A stretch of 33,957 nucleotides of DNA from a bacterium (GTDB lineage: Bacteria; Patescibacteriota; Minisyncoccia; Phycocordibacterales; SBAW01). The translations under genes and the position numbers were made by a program. Position 1 is the first letter of the stretch. Every line of letters starts with the position of its first letter. The stretch covers positions 1-33,957 of the forward strand of contig JAKAHS010000003.1 of the NCBI GenBank assembly GCA_021814825.1. Reading direction: 5' to 3'. Shown one piece after another: positions 8,252 to 14,879 of this stretch. A model generated the notes under the pieces. It made no database searches. It worked only from the letters and a program-made list of their open reading frames with translations, and had not been told where the DNA came from.

Positions 8252-8506
8252 ATGAAAACCATCTCGTCACTTCTCTCTCGTTTTAAGGATTTCACGCCGC
8301 CGTCTTTGGCGGTGGTGCGAGCGGTGAGGGGCATCCTCAAAGAAAAATTCAGCATCGACGTGCCAGAGCGCAGCATCCGCTATTCGCACGGCACTGCACA
8401 TATCGCACAGGGCGGCGTGCAGAAAACAGAAATACTTCTTCACAAACAGGAGATCATCTCCGCAGTCCGCGCCGTGGTCGGCGACGGGTTTCGGGATATA
8501 CAGTGA
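8252..8506 (+). CDS. Small protein, possibly DUF721/DciA-like
   Basis: 84 residues, predicted alpha/beta with an N-terminal helix (SLLSRFKDF), a middle strand pair (IRYSHGTAHI) and a C-terminal helix with LHKQEIISAVRAVVG. Its size, its place right after dnaN, and the ending pattern in which a Lys-x-x-I-I helix follows two strands recall short DciA/DUF721-like proteins near origins. This is a weak resemblance and the proline/tryptophan hallmarks of full DciA are missing. It is convergent with the PBP gene, 7 nt apart. It is probably a real gene because of tight packing and a sensible composition. Confidence 0.5.
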   Translation: MKTISSLLSRFKDFTPPSLAVVRAVRGILKEKFSIDVPERSIRYSHGTAHIAQGGVQKTEILLHKQEIISAVRAVVGDGFRDIQ

Positions 8507-8513
8507 CGGCATC

Positions 8514-10733
8514 CTACAGCGCGGCAGGAGTGCTCGTTGAGAGCGGCGTGATGAGCGGCGCGGGGCCGACGGTGATCGTCGAGCCGGGCGCGCACGACTG
8601 CCCTGAGGTGGAGATCCAGCGCTGCACCGCCGCTTCCCAATACGGATACTGCGGATCCTGGCTTTGATCGCGCGGCGCGGCGCCAGTCGGGTCATCTTTG
8701 TTTATCCAGTACAGGATGTTGTGCACGTTGCACGGCACCTGCTCAATGCCACCCACGATCGTGGCGTCGCCCCCCTGCCACACACCCTGCAACACCGGCT
8801 TGCCAGAGATGAGCGGCACCTCGCTGCGCTGGAATGTCGAGTTCGGTTCTTTGGAAATGACATAATCCATCACCTCATGCCACATGGGTGCCAAAATGAA
8901 ACCGGCGATGTTCTTCGTCATAGGCGTATTGTCATTATTGCCAGCCCACGAACCCACGACGACATTCGGCGTGTAGCCGATGACCCACGCGTCGCGGTAG
9001 TCGTTGGTCGTACCGGTCTTCACCGCTACGTCATGACCAGGGAAATAGAGCGCCGAATCTGCGCCGAACTCCGGTGTGCGCGCCACATTATCCGAAAGAA
9101 CGTCATTGATCTCACCGGTCACTTGCGGCGTGAGTATCTGCGTCCCGACCGGCTGCGTGTTGTCCTCAACGATGTCCCCACTCGAGTCTTTGATCTGTAA
9201 TACGCTGACCGGAGCGAAGTGCGTACCGTTCGTCGCGAACGTGCCGTAGGCGCTCGTCATCTCAAGGAGCGACACTTCACCGCCGCCGAGCACGAGTGTC
9301 AGACCATACTGGTTAGGATCACCGAGCGATGAAATACCCATCGCGCGCGCTAGTTCGAACGTATCATTGATGCCAGCAAGATAGAGTACTTCGACCGAGG
9401 GCACGTTGATCGATTGCGCAAGCGCATCACGCAGCGACATCGGTCCGCGCCACTTCCCATCGAAGTCGCCGGGCGAGTAGCATTTGTTCACCCCGCCCAT
9501 GGTGAGGTCGTCCGGTTTGCAATTGGTCGAGAATTGGGTCGGCACGTCGAAGAGTACCGTATCTGGCGTGTAGCCTTTTTGGAATGCGATCGAATACGCG
9601 AATGGCTTGAAGGTCGAACCAGGCTGGCGGTTCTTCGAGACGGCGACATTGAAGTTGCCATCGATCTGCGTGTCGAAGTAATTGCGTGACCCTACCATCA
9701 CCAAGATCTGACCATTGTTCGGGTCGAGCGCAATGAAGCCGGTGTTGGACGCATTGTAATTCTTCTCGATGGCCGGCATGTCTTTTTGCACGATCGCTTC
9801 GGCATGCGCTTGCAGGTCGGCGTCGAGCGTTGAGATGACCGTCCAGCCATTCTGATCAAGCGCATCTGCGCCATATTTCTGTTCGAGGTATTGTTCGACA
9901 TAAAATACGAAGTGCGGCGCTTGGATGGCTGTTGCTTTTTGCGGCTGGAAATGGACGACCGCCGCCTTGGCATCGTCGCGCTGTGCCGATGTTATGTATC
10001 CTTGCTCGAACATCTTATCGAGCACGATATTCTTGAGCGCGTCGAGCGTATCTTTATGATTGCCGTACGGCGAGTAGTAAGTGGGGGCGGAGAGAACCGC
10101 GGCAAGATAGGCGGCTTCCGGCAACGTCACGTCGCTTGCGGGGACGCCGAAGAATTGCTCGCTCGCTTCCTGCACGCCATAGATGGCGCCGCCGTAGGGC
10201 GCTTGGTTGAGGTAGATCTCAAGGATCTGATCCTTCGGCAACACGCGCGTGAGTTTAAGCGACAGCACGAGTTCTTTGAGTTTGCGTGTGAAGGTCTTGT
10301 CGGTAGAGAGGATGGTCTGGCGCACCACCTGTTGCGTGAGCGTCGAGCCGCCTTGAGATTTGTTGAGGGTCAGGATGTCGACGATACCGGCACGAAGGAT
10401 AGCCAGAGGATCGATACCGATGTTGGAGTAGAAGGTCGGGTCTTCCATGGCGATCGTCGCATGCTGGATGTCCGGCGAAACGCTCGAAAGCGGCACGATC
10501 GTGCGATCGATATTCTTGTTGACGTCGTAGAGGAGCACGGTACCGGTGCGATCGTAGATCTTCAGCGACTGTTCGATCTTCCGGTTCTCGATCGATGAGA
10601 GATCGGGGATCTTGAGCGTGGCGGTCCAGATGAGTAAGGCGCCGCTTATCGCGAAGAAGAGACCGACGGTCCACATAAGCAGAGCGCGCCAGTGTCGGCG
10701 GATGAACGAAAACCCGCGATGAGGAGCCATCAT
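8514..10733 (-). CDS. Class A penicillin-binding protein (glycosyltransferase/transpeptidase)
   Basis: 739 residues, PBP1A type. One transmembrane anchor (about 17-37) is followed by a GT51 glycosyltransferase domain with catalytic Glu97 in MEDPTFYS and the GGSTLTQQ motif. The transpeptidase domain has Ser373/Lys376 (PGSTFKP), an SIN motif near 450 and the KTG triad (Lys572, VKTGTTND). It polymerises lipid II and cross-links peptidoglycan outside the membrane. A C-terminal tail of about 110 residues rich in Pro, Ser and Thr carries three Cys. The ATG at 10733 is 7 nt after a perfect -10; a second ATG follows at once. It is divergent from tyrS with a 57-nt shared promoter region. Confidence 0.94.
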   Translation of the reverse strand: MMAPHRGFSFIRRHWRALLMWTVGLFFAISGALLIWTATLKIPDLSSIENRKIEQSLKIYDRTGTVLLYDVNKNIDRTIVPLSSVSPDIQHATIAMEDPTFYSNIGIDPLAILRAGIVDILTLNKSQGGSTLTQQVVRQTILSTDKTFTRKLKELVLSLKLTRVLPKDQILEIYLNQAPYGGAIYGVQEASEQFFGVPASDVTLPEAAYLAAVLSAPTYYSPYGNHKDTLDALKNIVLDKMFEQGYITSAQRDDAKAAVVHFQPQKATAIQAPHFVFYVEQYLEQKYGADALDQNGWTVISTLDADLQAHAEAIVQKDMPAIEKNYNASNTGFIALDPNNGQILVMVGSRNYFDTQIDGNFNVAVSKNRQPGSTFKPFAYSIAFQKGYTPDTVLFDVPTQFSTNCKPDDLTMGGVNKCYSPGDFDGKWRGPMSLRDALAQSINVPSVEVLYLAGINDTFELARAMGISSLGDPNQYGLTLVLGGGEVSLLEMTSAYGTFATNGTHFAPVSVLQIKDSSGDIVEDNTQPVGTQILTPQVTGEINDVLSDNVARTPEFGADSALYFPGHDVAVKTGTTNDYRDAWVIGYTPNVVVGSWAGNNDNTPMTKNIAGFILAPMWHEVMDYVISKEPNSTFQRSEVPLISGKPVLQGVWQGGDATIVGGIEQVPCNVHNILYWINKDDPTGAAPRDQSQDPQYPYWEAAVQRWISTSGQSCAPGSTITVGPAPLITPLSTSTPAAL

Positions 10734-10740
10734 TGCATGG

Positions 10741-10746
10741 ATTATA
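10741..10746 (-). promoter_or_regulatory. -10 TATAAT of the PBP gene (leaderless)
   Basis: A perfect TATAAT on the minus strand, seven bases before the first ATG of the PBP gene. It lies back to back with the tyrS -10 within 57 nt, so the two divergent promoters must nearly overlap. Confidence 0.55.
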
Positions 10747-10778
10747 CCATGCGTCCTGCGCCCCGCGCCCTTGCGTGG

Positions 10779-10784
10779 TATAGT
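10779..10784 (+). promoter_or_regulatory. -10 TATAGT of tyrS (leaderless)
   Basis: TATAGT ends six bases before the tyrS ATG at 10791. There is no Shine-Dalgarno, which selects this ATG over open frame upstream. Confidence 0.55.
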
Positions 10785-10790
10785 GTTTCC

Positions 10791-11987
10791 ATGAATAAGC
10801 CCGTTTCGACCGACGAAAAGAAGATCGACGAAGTTCTTTCGCGCGGCGTGACCGAGGTCATCGCGAAAGAAGATCTGCGCAAGAAGCTGCTCTCCGGCGA
10901 GCGTCTGCGCATCAAGCTTGGCATCGACCCGACATCGCCTGACCTACATCTTGGCCGTGCGGTAGCGCTTCTTAAAATGCGCGACTTCCAAGAGTTGGGG
11001 CATCAAGCGGTGTTCATTGTCGGCGATTTCACTGCGGTCATCGGCGATACGTCGGACAAGGAGGCTGAGCGCCCGATGCTGACGCGCGAGGCGGTCGCGC
11101 AGAATGAAGCGACATACAAAGAACAGGCAGGCAAACTCATCGACCTCTCCGCAGCGGAATTTCATCACAACAGCGAGTGGCTCGGCGCGCTCACTTACGC
11201 TGAGATCGGCGAGCAGGCAGATGCGTTTTCTGTCGCCGACTTCATCGCACGCGATAATATCGCGCGCCGACTTGAAGCGGGGAAGCGCGTTTCGCTGCGC
11301 GAAGTACTCTACCCGCTCATGCAAGGTTACGATAGCGTGGCAGTGCGCGCCGATGTCGAGCTCGGCGGCACTGACCAGAAATTCAATCTGCTTGCCGGGC
11401 GTAAGCTCCAGGAGAAATATGGCCAGGCCCCGCAGAACATCGTGATGGGGCCGCTGCTTGAAGGCACTGACGGCCGCAAGATGAGCTCGAGCTGGGGCAA
11501 CACGATCACCTTCGCTATGACGCCTTCGGACATGTACGGCAAGATCATGAGCATGCGCGACGAATTCATCGTGCGCTACTTTGAACTTTGCACACGCATC
11601 CCCATGGCCGACGTCCATGAGATCAAGCAGACGCTTGCAAGCGGCGCGCTTCATCCCAAAGATGCCAAGATGCGTCTCGCGCGCGAGATCGTTACCATCT
11701 ACCATGGCGCAGCTGAGGCGCAGAGCGCCGAGGCGTCGTGGGCGACGACCTTCAGTGAAGGCGGCGTGCCGGAGGATGCGCCGACCGTCGAGGTTGCAAA
11801 TGGCACGGCTCTGCGCGAGGTCCTGAAAGATATTGCCGGCTCCACAAGCGAGCTGCGTCGCCTCGTCGACGCACGCGCTGTTTCTGAGGTTGGGGGCCGC
11901 ACCTTCGAAACGATCGACGACACGATTACCGCGTCCGCAACCATCCGCATCGGCAAACACCGCTTCCTCAAGGTGGTGGTGAAGTAA
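10791..11987 (+). CDS. tyrS: Tyrosyl-tRNA synthetase
   Basis: 398 residues, class I synthetase. The Rossmann catalytic domain holds the HIGH-type motif in SPDLHLGR (His53) and the KMSKS loop as KMSSS (Lys230). The GIDPTSPDLHLGR context and length place it with the TyrZ-type bacterial enzymes. A C-terminal S4-like RNA-binding domain covers about the last 65 residues (RRLVDARAVSEVGG...IRIGKHRFLKVVV). It charges tRNA-Tyr. The start is fixed by the -10 six bases upstream; the open frame further upstream runs into the PBP gene. Confidence 0.95.
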   Translation: MNKPVSTDEKKIDEVLSRGVTEVIAKEDLRKKLLSGERLRIKLGIDPTSPDLHLGRAVALLKMRDFQELGHQAVFIVGDFTAVIGDTSDKEAERPMLTREAVAQNEATYKEQAGKLIDLSAAEFHHNSEWLGALTYAEIGEQADAFSVADFIARDNIARRLEAGKRVSLREVLYPLMQGYDSVAVRADVELGGTDQKFNLLAGRKLQEKYGQAPQNIVMGPLLEGTDGRKMSSSWGNTITFAMTPSDMYGKIMSMRDEFIVRYFELCTRIPMADVHEIKQTLASGALHPKDAKMRLAREIVTIYHGAAEAQSAEASWATTFSEGGVPEDAPTVEVANGTALREVLKDIAGSTSELRRLVDARAVSEVGGRTFETIDDTITASATIRIGKHRFLKVVVK

Positions 11988-12010
11988 AAAATATGTCGGT
12001 CGAAAAACAA

Positions 12011-12035
12011 AACCGCCGGCGATATGCCGGCGGTT
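12011..12035. terminator. Bidirectional terminator between tyrS and the acidic-protein gene
   Basis: Perfect 10-bp stem AACCGCCGGC/GCCGGCGGTT with a five-base loop. The plus side is followed by TCTTAT (weak). The minus side is followed by TTGTTTTTCG, a good U tract, so it chiefly ends the minus-strand small gene. Confidence 0.75.
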
Positions 12036-12037
12036 TC

Positions 12038-12205
12038 TTATATGAATTCGTCCGCGTCTTCCTCTTCCGCCTCGCCTCCAGGGACGGGGTCTTCGCTTTC
12101 ATCATCAAGCTCGCCATCATCCCAGTCGGCATCGTCGCCGTCATCGGCAAGTCCGTGCTTGGGGAATTCGCCCTCTTCAAGTTCCTCTTCCAACTCGTCA
12201 CGCAT
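12038..12205 (-). CDS. Small, very acidic protein
   Basis: 55 residues from an ATG at 12205 to a TAA at 12038-12040. Nearly half the residues are Asp or Glu, in runs such as DELEEELEEGEF, DDGDDADWDDGELDDESED and EAEEEDADEF, with only three basic residues. It has no hydrophobic segment. The frame fills the gap between tyrS and ruvC and ends 3 nt from a terminator with a U tract on this strand, which supports a real gene. It could be an intrinsically disordered acidic factor or mimic, but no function can be read from the sequence. It is not related to its neighbours. Confidence 0.55.
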   Translation of the reverse strand: MRDELEEELEEGEFPKHGLADDGDDADWDDGELDDESEDPVPGGEAEEEDADEFI

Positions 12206-12317
12206 AAACTCTACAACAATTAACTTTTTAATTTACGTACATCAACTGTTGTACCAAACCAAAAAAAGTTTGCAACTCTCAGAAAAGTGCTCTCTGTGGA
12301 TACTCTAAAAACTCACG

Positions 12318-12788
12318 TTATCGGATCGATGCGAGACAGGTAAGACCCACCGCAATCGCGTCGATCTCATCATCGAGCCGCTTGCGCGCGGGAAGCGTCA
12401 CAAGCCGCGGCACCATTGCAGCGACTGCTGCCTTGTCGCTCTTGCCGTAGCCGGTGACCGCCACTTTTACCTGCAGCGGCGTATATTCATAGAGCGGCAG
12501 ATCGTGTGTCGCTGCGATGTAGGCGAGCACGCCGCGCACTGCCGCAACATTGATCGCAGTCTTTGCATTCTTTTCGAAATAGACATTCTCAAGCGCGACC
12601 GCGTCCGGCGAGAACCGCGCGATGGCCGCCTCGACTTCCGCGCCGAGCATGTGCAGACGCTCATGAAAGGGAATTTCTTTCGGTGTCTGCGCGCACGCTG
12701 AATGGATGAGCGTATCCTTTCCGCCCACGCGCTCCACCACGGCGATACCGAGTCGCTCAAAGCCAGGATCGAAAGCGAGGATTTTCAT
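12318..12788 (-). CDS. ruvC: Holliday junction resolvase RuvC
   Basis: 156 residues with the four acidic active-site positions: Asp7 in LAFDPG, Glu near 67 in ALENVYF, and the two Asp of the C-terminal LDDEIDAIAVGL. It cleaves Holliday junctions after branch migration by RuvAB. The length fits the family. It lies downstream of yebC on the same strand, as in many bacteria, but ruvA (30.6 kb) and ruvB (16.7 kb) are elsewhere in the window, so the ruvABC operon is broken up. Confidence 0.93.
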   Translation of the reverse strand: MKILAFDPGFERLGIAVVERVGGKDTLIHSACAQTPKEIPFHERLHMLGAEVEAAIARFSPDAVALENVYFEKNAKTAINVAAVRGVLAYIAATHDLPLYEYTPLQVKVAVTGYGKSDKAAVAAMVPRLVTLPARKRLDDEIDAIAVGLTCLASIR

Positions 12789-12960
12789 AAGTCACCACAA
12801 AACATGTGTATCTCGGCAAGAACATGCCGCAGATTCTCGATGCGGCTTCGGATGCTGGAGCGAAAAATATGAGGAGACGTACTCCGGTACGATGACGAAT
12901 ATTTTCCGCGAAGCGCCGAAGCGGCGCGAAAAGATGCGGTATGTGCGCGGCTCAACATCA
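12789..12960. other. Structured spacer between yebC and ruvC
   Basis: 172 nt without a convincing gene. It holds several small inverted repeats: GCCGCA/TGCGGC (around 12821-12846), a nested AAAATAT...ATATTTT enclosing CGTAC-TCCG-GTACG (around 12866-12907), and GCGCC/GGCGC around 12915-12930. The open frame crossing it on the minus strand has poor, Ser/Arg/His-rich composition and no start signal. It may be an untranslated RNA segment between the two genes or a dispersed intergenic element. Confidence 0.35.
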
Positions 12961-13491
12961 TTACGCGGCGTTAGTATACACCTCACTCACATCATCATGA
13001 TCATCAAGCGCGTCGACCAAGTTGGAGAGCTTCTCGCCGTCCTCATCGGAGAGCTCGACGGTCGTGGTCGCCTCATAACCTTCGTCGGTCTTGGTGAATG
13101 CCCAGATGGCAGCGCCCGGATTGGCTAGTGCGCCGTTATTCTTTGAGAGAAGATGTTTGAGTTCTTGCACGGTGCGATTGCGATTGTCGGTGTAGCCTTC
13201 GATGATGATCGCGACGCCGGCAGGACCGTATGCTTCGTAGAGCACCGGCTCGAGCTCCGCGCCGCCCGCCGCGGACGCCTTGTCGACCGCGCGGTCGATG
13301 TTGTCAGAAGGGACGTTGGCGGCGCGCGCTTTGTCGATGGCAGCGCGCAGAGACGGCGCGGTGCGGTCACCTTTCGCTTTCTTAGCCTCGACTGAGATGA
13401 CGCGCAAGAGTTTGGAAAAAATCTTCGCCTTGCGAACATCAGTGATCGCTTTTTGATGTTTGAGCTTTGCCCACTTGGAATGACCGGCCAT
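12961..13491 (-). CDS. yebC: YebC/PmpR family protein, shortened
   Basis: 176 residues beginning MAGHSKWAKLKHQK, the family signature. The N-terminal helical domain (1-75) and EAYGPAGVAIIIEGYTDNRNRT match YebC/TACO1, which acts on transcription or on translation of proline stretches. Family members are usually about 240 residues. Here, after AIWAFTK (about 130), the protein passes straight to TVELSDEDGEKLSNLVDALDDHDDVSEVYTNA, so roughly 60 residues of the middle/third domain are missing. The C-terminal end is normal, so this is an internal loss, not a frameshift. It is followed by ruvC on the same strand. Confidence 0.9.
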   Translation of the reverse strand: MAGHSKWAKLKHQKAITDVRKAKIFSKLLRVISVEAKKAKGDRTAPSLRAAIDKARAANVPSDNIDRAVDKASAAGGAELEPVLYEAYGPAGVAIIIEGYTDNRNRTVQELKHLLSKNNGALANPGAAIWAFTKTDEGYEATTTVELSDEDGEKLSNLVDALDDHDDVSEVYTNAA

Positions 13492-13501
13492 AAATTAGGT
13501 G

Positions 13502-13526
13502 GTAGGTGTTAGCTTGTAGGTGTTAG
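13502..13526 (+). repeat. Direct repeat of an 11-bp unit
   Basis: GTAGGTGTTAG occurs at 13502-13512 and 13516-13526, just before the yebC start codon. Its inner ten bases also occur at 8201-8210 after dnaN. Short repeats of this kind mark several gene borders in the window. Confidence 0.6.
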
Positions 13527-13577
13527 GTAGAAATCAAAACATACCCAACACATTCATTGTAGCGTGGCGGCGAGAGC

Positions 13578-13605
13578 TTGACAAATTGCATAATAAATGT
13601 ACACT
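13578..13605 (+). promoter_or_regulatory. Promoter of the DGR target gene
   Basis: A perfect -35 TTGACA (13578-13583) is followed after 16 nt by TACACT (13600-13605). It gives a predicted leader of about 130 nt that carries a large hairpin and a Shine-Dalgarno, unlike most genes here. Confidence 0.65.
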
Positions 13606-13634
13606 AATTCCAGTTCTTTGATAGCGGATCAGTA

Positions 13635-13687
13635 TTCGCCACAGCAGAAAGCGGCTTAACCTATAGGCCATTCTCTGCTGTGGCGAA
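13635..13687 (+). promoter_or_regulatory. Long hairpin in the leader of the target gene
   Basis: A perfect 14-bp inverted repeat, TTCGCCACAGCAGA (13635-13648) and its complement (13674-13687), encloses 25 nt that can pair again (GGC/GCC). It lies between the promoter and the Shine-Dalgarno AAGGAG (13734-13739). No U tract follows, so it is not a plain terminator. It may stabilise the mRNA or regulate the target gene. Confidence 0.6.
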
Positions 13688-13745
13688 ACCCGTCGGGCTA
13701 GCTTGAACAGTGCTGTAAAAACGCTCTCACCTAAAGGAGTCCATC

Positions 13746-14381
13746 ATGAGCGAACAACAGAACCAGATCAGCGTTCTCGCTGGCGCATTGGTGACGCACC
13801 AACGCCGCTTTAGCAAAATGCCCACGGAAGATCGCCAGTGGGCGATTCAGAACACGGAAGAGGCGATCGGCTTGTTTGCCGAAGCGGTGAAGAACCGTAA
13901 CGGCAAGGCGACCGAGACGAAGAAAGCAGATACCAGCCTCATCGCGCCCAACGGCATTGAGTTGCCGGAGGGGACGGTCATCCGTCGCACCCGTGTCGAC
14001 CCTATGCGTACCCCGCAGGAAGTCATCGCAGCTACCGGTCGCAAACCGTACGTCAACGATTGTGTCCTCGCGACGATGCCTCAAAGCGAAGGTGGCGAGA
14101 TCGATGTGTACTTCCTCCCGACCAAGCGCTTCATGCCGATGAAAGAAGTCACGGCATTTCTCGCGCAATACGGTCTCGTGTCGAATCCGCGCGCGCAAGC
14201 GTCAGCGAACGAAGACAATCCGGCCTTCGCTGACAAGTATCCGAACGGTTCGCAGTGGGGCAATAATTGCTACCTGACGTTCGGTCGGTGGAGCGGCGAC
14301 CGGGGCGTGCGCTGCCGCCGCGACGACGGCGGCTGGAGCGGCGGCTGGTTCCTGTCTGGCGTCCCGGCTTCCCGCAATTAG
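13746..14381 (+). CDS. DGR target protein (variable C-terminus)
   Basis: 211 residues. AAGGAG six bases before the ATG fixes the start. Residues about 1-60 are helical (GALVTHQRRF, MPTEDRQWAIQNTEEAIGLFAEAV), a segment I associate with CPR proteins of unknown function. Residues about 65-150 form a mixed domain (GIELPEGTVIRRTRVDPMRTPQEV). Residues 174-211 are encoded by the variable repeat and read CYLTFGRW...WFLSGVPASRN, resembling the Trp/Gly/Asn-rich ends of C-type-lectin or FGE-like folds diversified by DGRs. Twelve VR codons differ from the template, giving 7 Gly, 2 Ser, 2 Arg and 1 Asp. There is no signal peptide or membrane segment, so it looks cytoplasmic. The ligand is unknown. Confidence 0.88.
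   Translation: MSEQQNQISVLAGALVTHQRRFSKMPTEDRQWAIQNTEEAIGLFAEAVKNRNGKATETKKADTSLIAPNGIELPEGTVIRRTRVDPMRTPQEVIAATGRKPYVNDCVLATMPQSEGGEIDVYFLPTKRFMPMKEVTAFLAQYGLVSNPRAQASANEDNPAFADKYPNGSQWGNNCYLTFGRWSGDRGVRCRRDDGGWSGGWFLSGVPASRN
14266..14377 (+). repeat. Variable repeat (VR) of the DGR
   Basis: 112 bp aligned without gaps to the template at 14762-14873. There are 18 mismatches, every one where the template has A: 16 are G and 2 are C in the VR. The first 21 and last 31 bases are invariant (up to CCCGCAA), the latter a good candidate for the homing-initiation (IMH) end. It ends 1 nt before the TAG stop codon. Confidence 0.95.
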
Positions 14382-14432
14382 TACTCGGGACTCGGTCACT
14401 CGGTTCTCCTCAGAACCTTGGGACTTTGTCCT

Positions 14433-14466
14433 CGGGCTCGCATTCTCCTGAATGCGAGCCCGTTTT
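14433..14466 (+). terminator. Hairpin and U tract after the target gene
   Basis: A perfect 12-bp stem CGGGCTCGCATT (14433-14444) with loop CTCCTG and its complement (14451-14462) is followed by TTTTGTATTT. It is most simply the target gene's terminator. DGRs can also carry a hairpin downstream of the VR that aids homing, and this one starts 55 nt after the VR end, so a double role is possible. Confidence 0.75.
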
Positions 14467-14476
14467 GTATTTGGTA

Positions 14477-14728
14477 TCATGTATGCGGTAGTAGGCGAAT
14501 ACGCAAGCGATTACGGTCTCTTGCTGCCGAGGCTAGTATCCATACATCGAGAATTTCTGCGATCACGGTTTCAGATAGGGCGGTGTATGCGACCAATTTT
14601 TCTTGGAGGTAATCCTCTTTAGAAAAATGGAAGTGCCTTTTTGAGGCTAGACACTTCAAAAAATGAAGATACTTGGTGTGGAGCACTCTGGCATTATGAT
14701 GCCGAATCAGATACAGTCCGGAGAACAT
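14477..14728 (-). CDS. Doubtful small ORF between VR and TR
   Basis: 83 residues from an ATG at 14728. The composition is mixed, with many His and Arg in the first half. Its C-terminal half (LQEKLVAYTALSETVIAEILDVW) is helix-like and faintly recalls the second helix of Avd, so it could be a remnant of an older accessory gene. It would overlap the proposed TR promoter on the other strand and has no ribosome-binding site. It is kept because the 380 nt between the target gene and the TR is otherwise empty, but it may well be non-coding. Confidence 0.2.
   Translation of the reverse strand: MFSGLYLIRHHNARVLHTKYLHFLKCLASKRHFHFSKEDYLQEKLVAYTALSETVIAEILDVWILASAARDRNRLRIRLLPHT
14673..14700 (+). promoter_or_regulatory. 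Candidate promoter for the template RNA
   Basis: TTGGTG (14673-14678), a 16-nt spacer and TATGAT (14695-14700). A transcript would start near 14707, cross the whole TR and end at the hairpin at 14886-14917, giving an RNA of about 210 nt. The -35 matches only TTG, so this is tentative. Confidence 0.35.
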
Positions 14729-14761
14729 TCGATGGGCAGTGGTACGGATGGCGCTTTACAC

Positions 14762-14873
14762 ATTGCTACCTGACGTTCAATCGGTGGAACGACGACCGGA
14801 ACGTGAACTGCAACCGCAACGACAACGACTGGAACGACAACTGGTTCCTGTCTGGCGTCCCGGCTTCCCGCAA
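14762..14873 (+). repeat. Template repeat (TR) of the DGR
   Basis: 112 bp, 496 bp downstream of the VR in the same orientation. It contains 28 A, of which 18 are changed in the VR. Hypermutable AAC/AAT codons are dense in the target reading frame (NRNDNDWNDNW), the usual design that gives wide amino-acid choice without stop codons. It lies between the target gene and avd, 6 nt from the avd stop codon and antisense to it. Confidence 0.95.
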
Positions 14874-14879
14874 CTCTCT

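Noticed and set aside
9698-10674. Several 90-235-codon frames on both strands within the PBP gene
   Set aside because: Shadows of a verified 739-residue protein with intact catalytic motifs.
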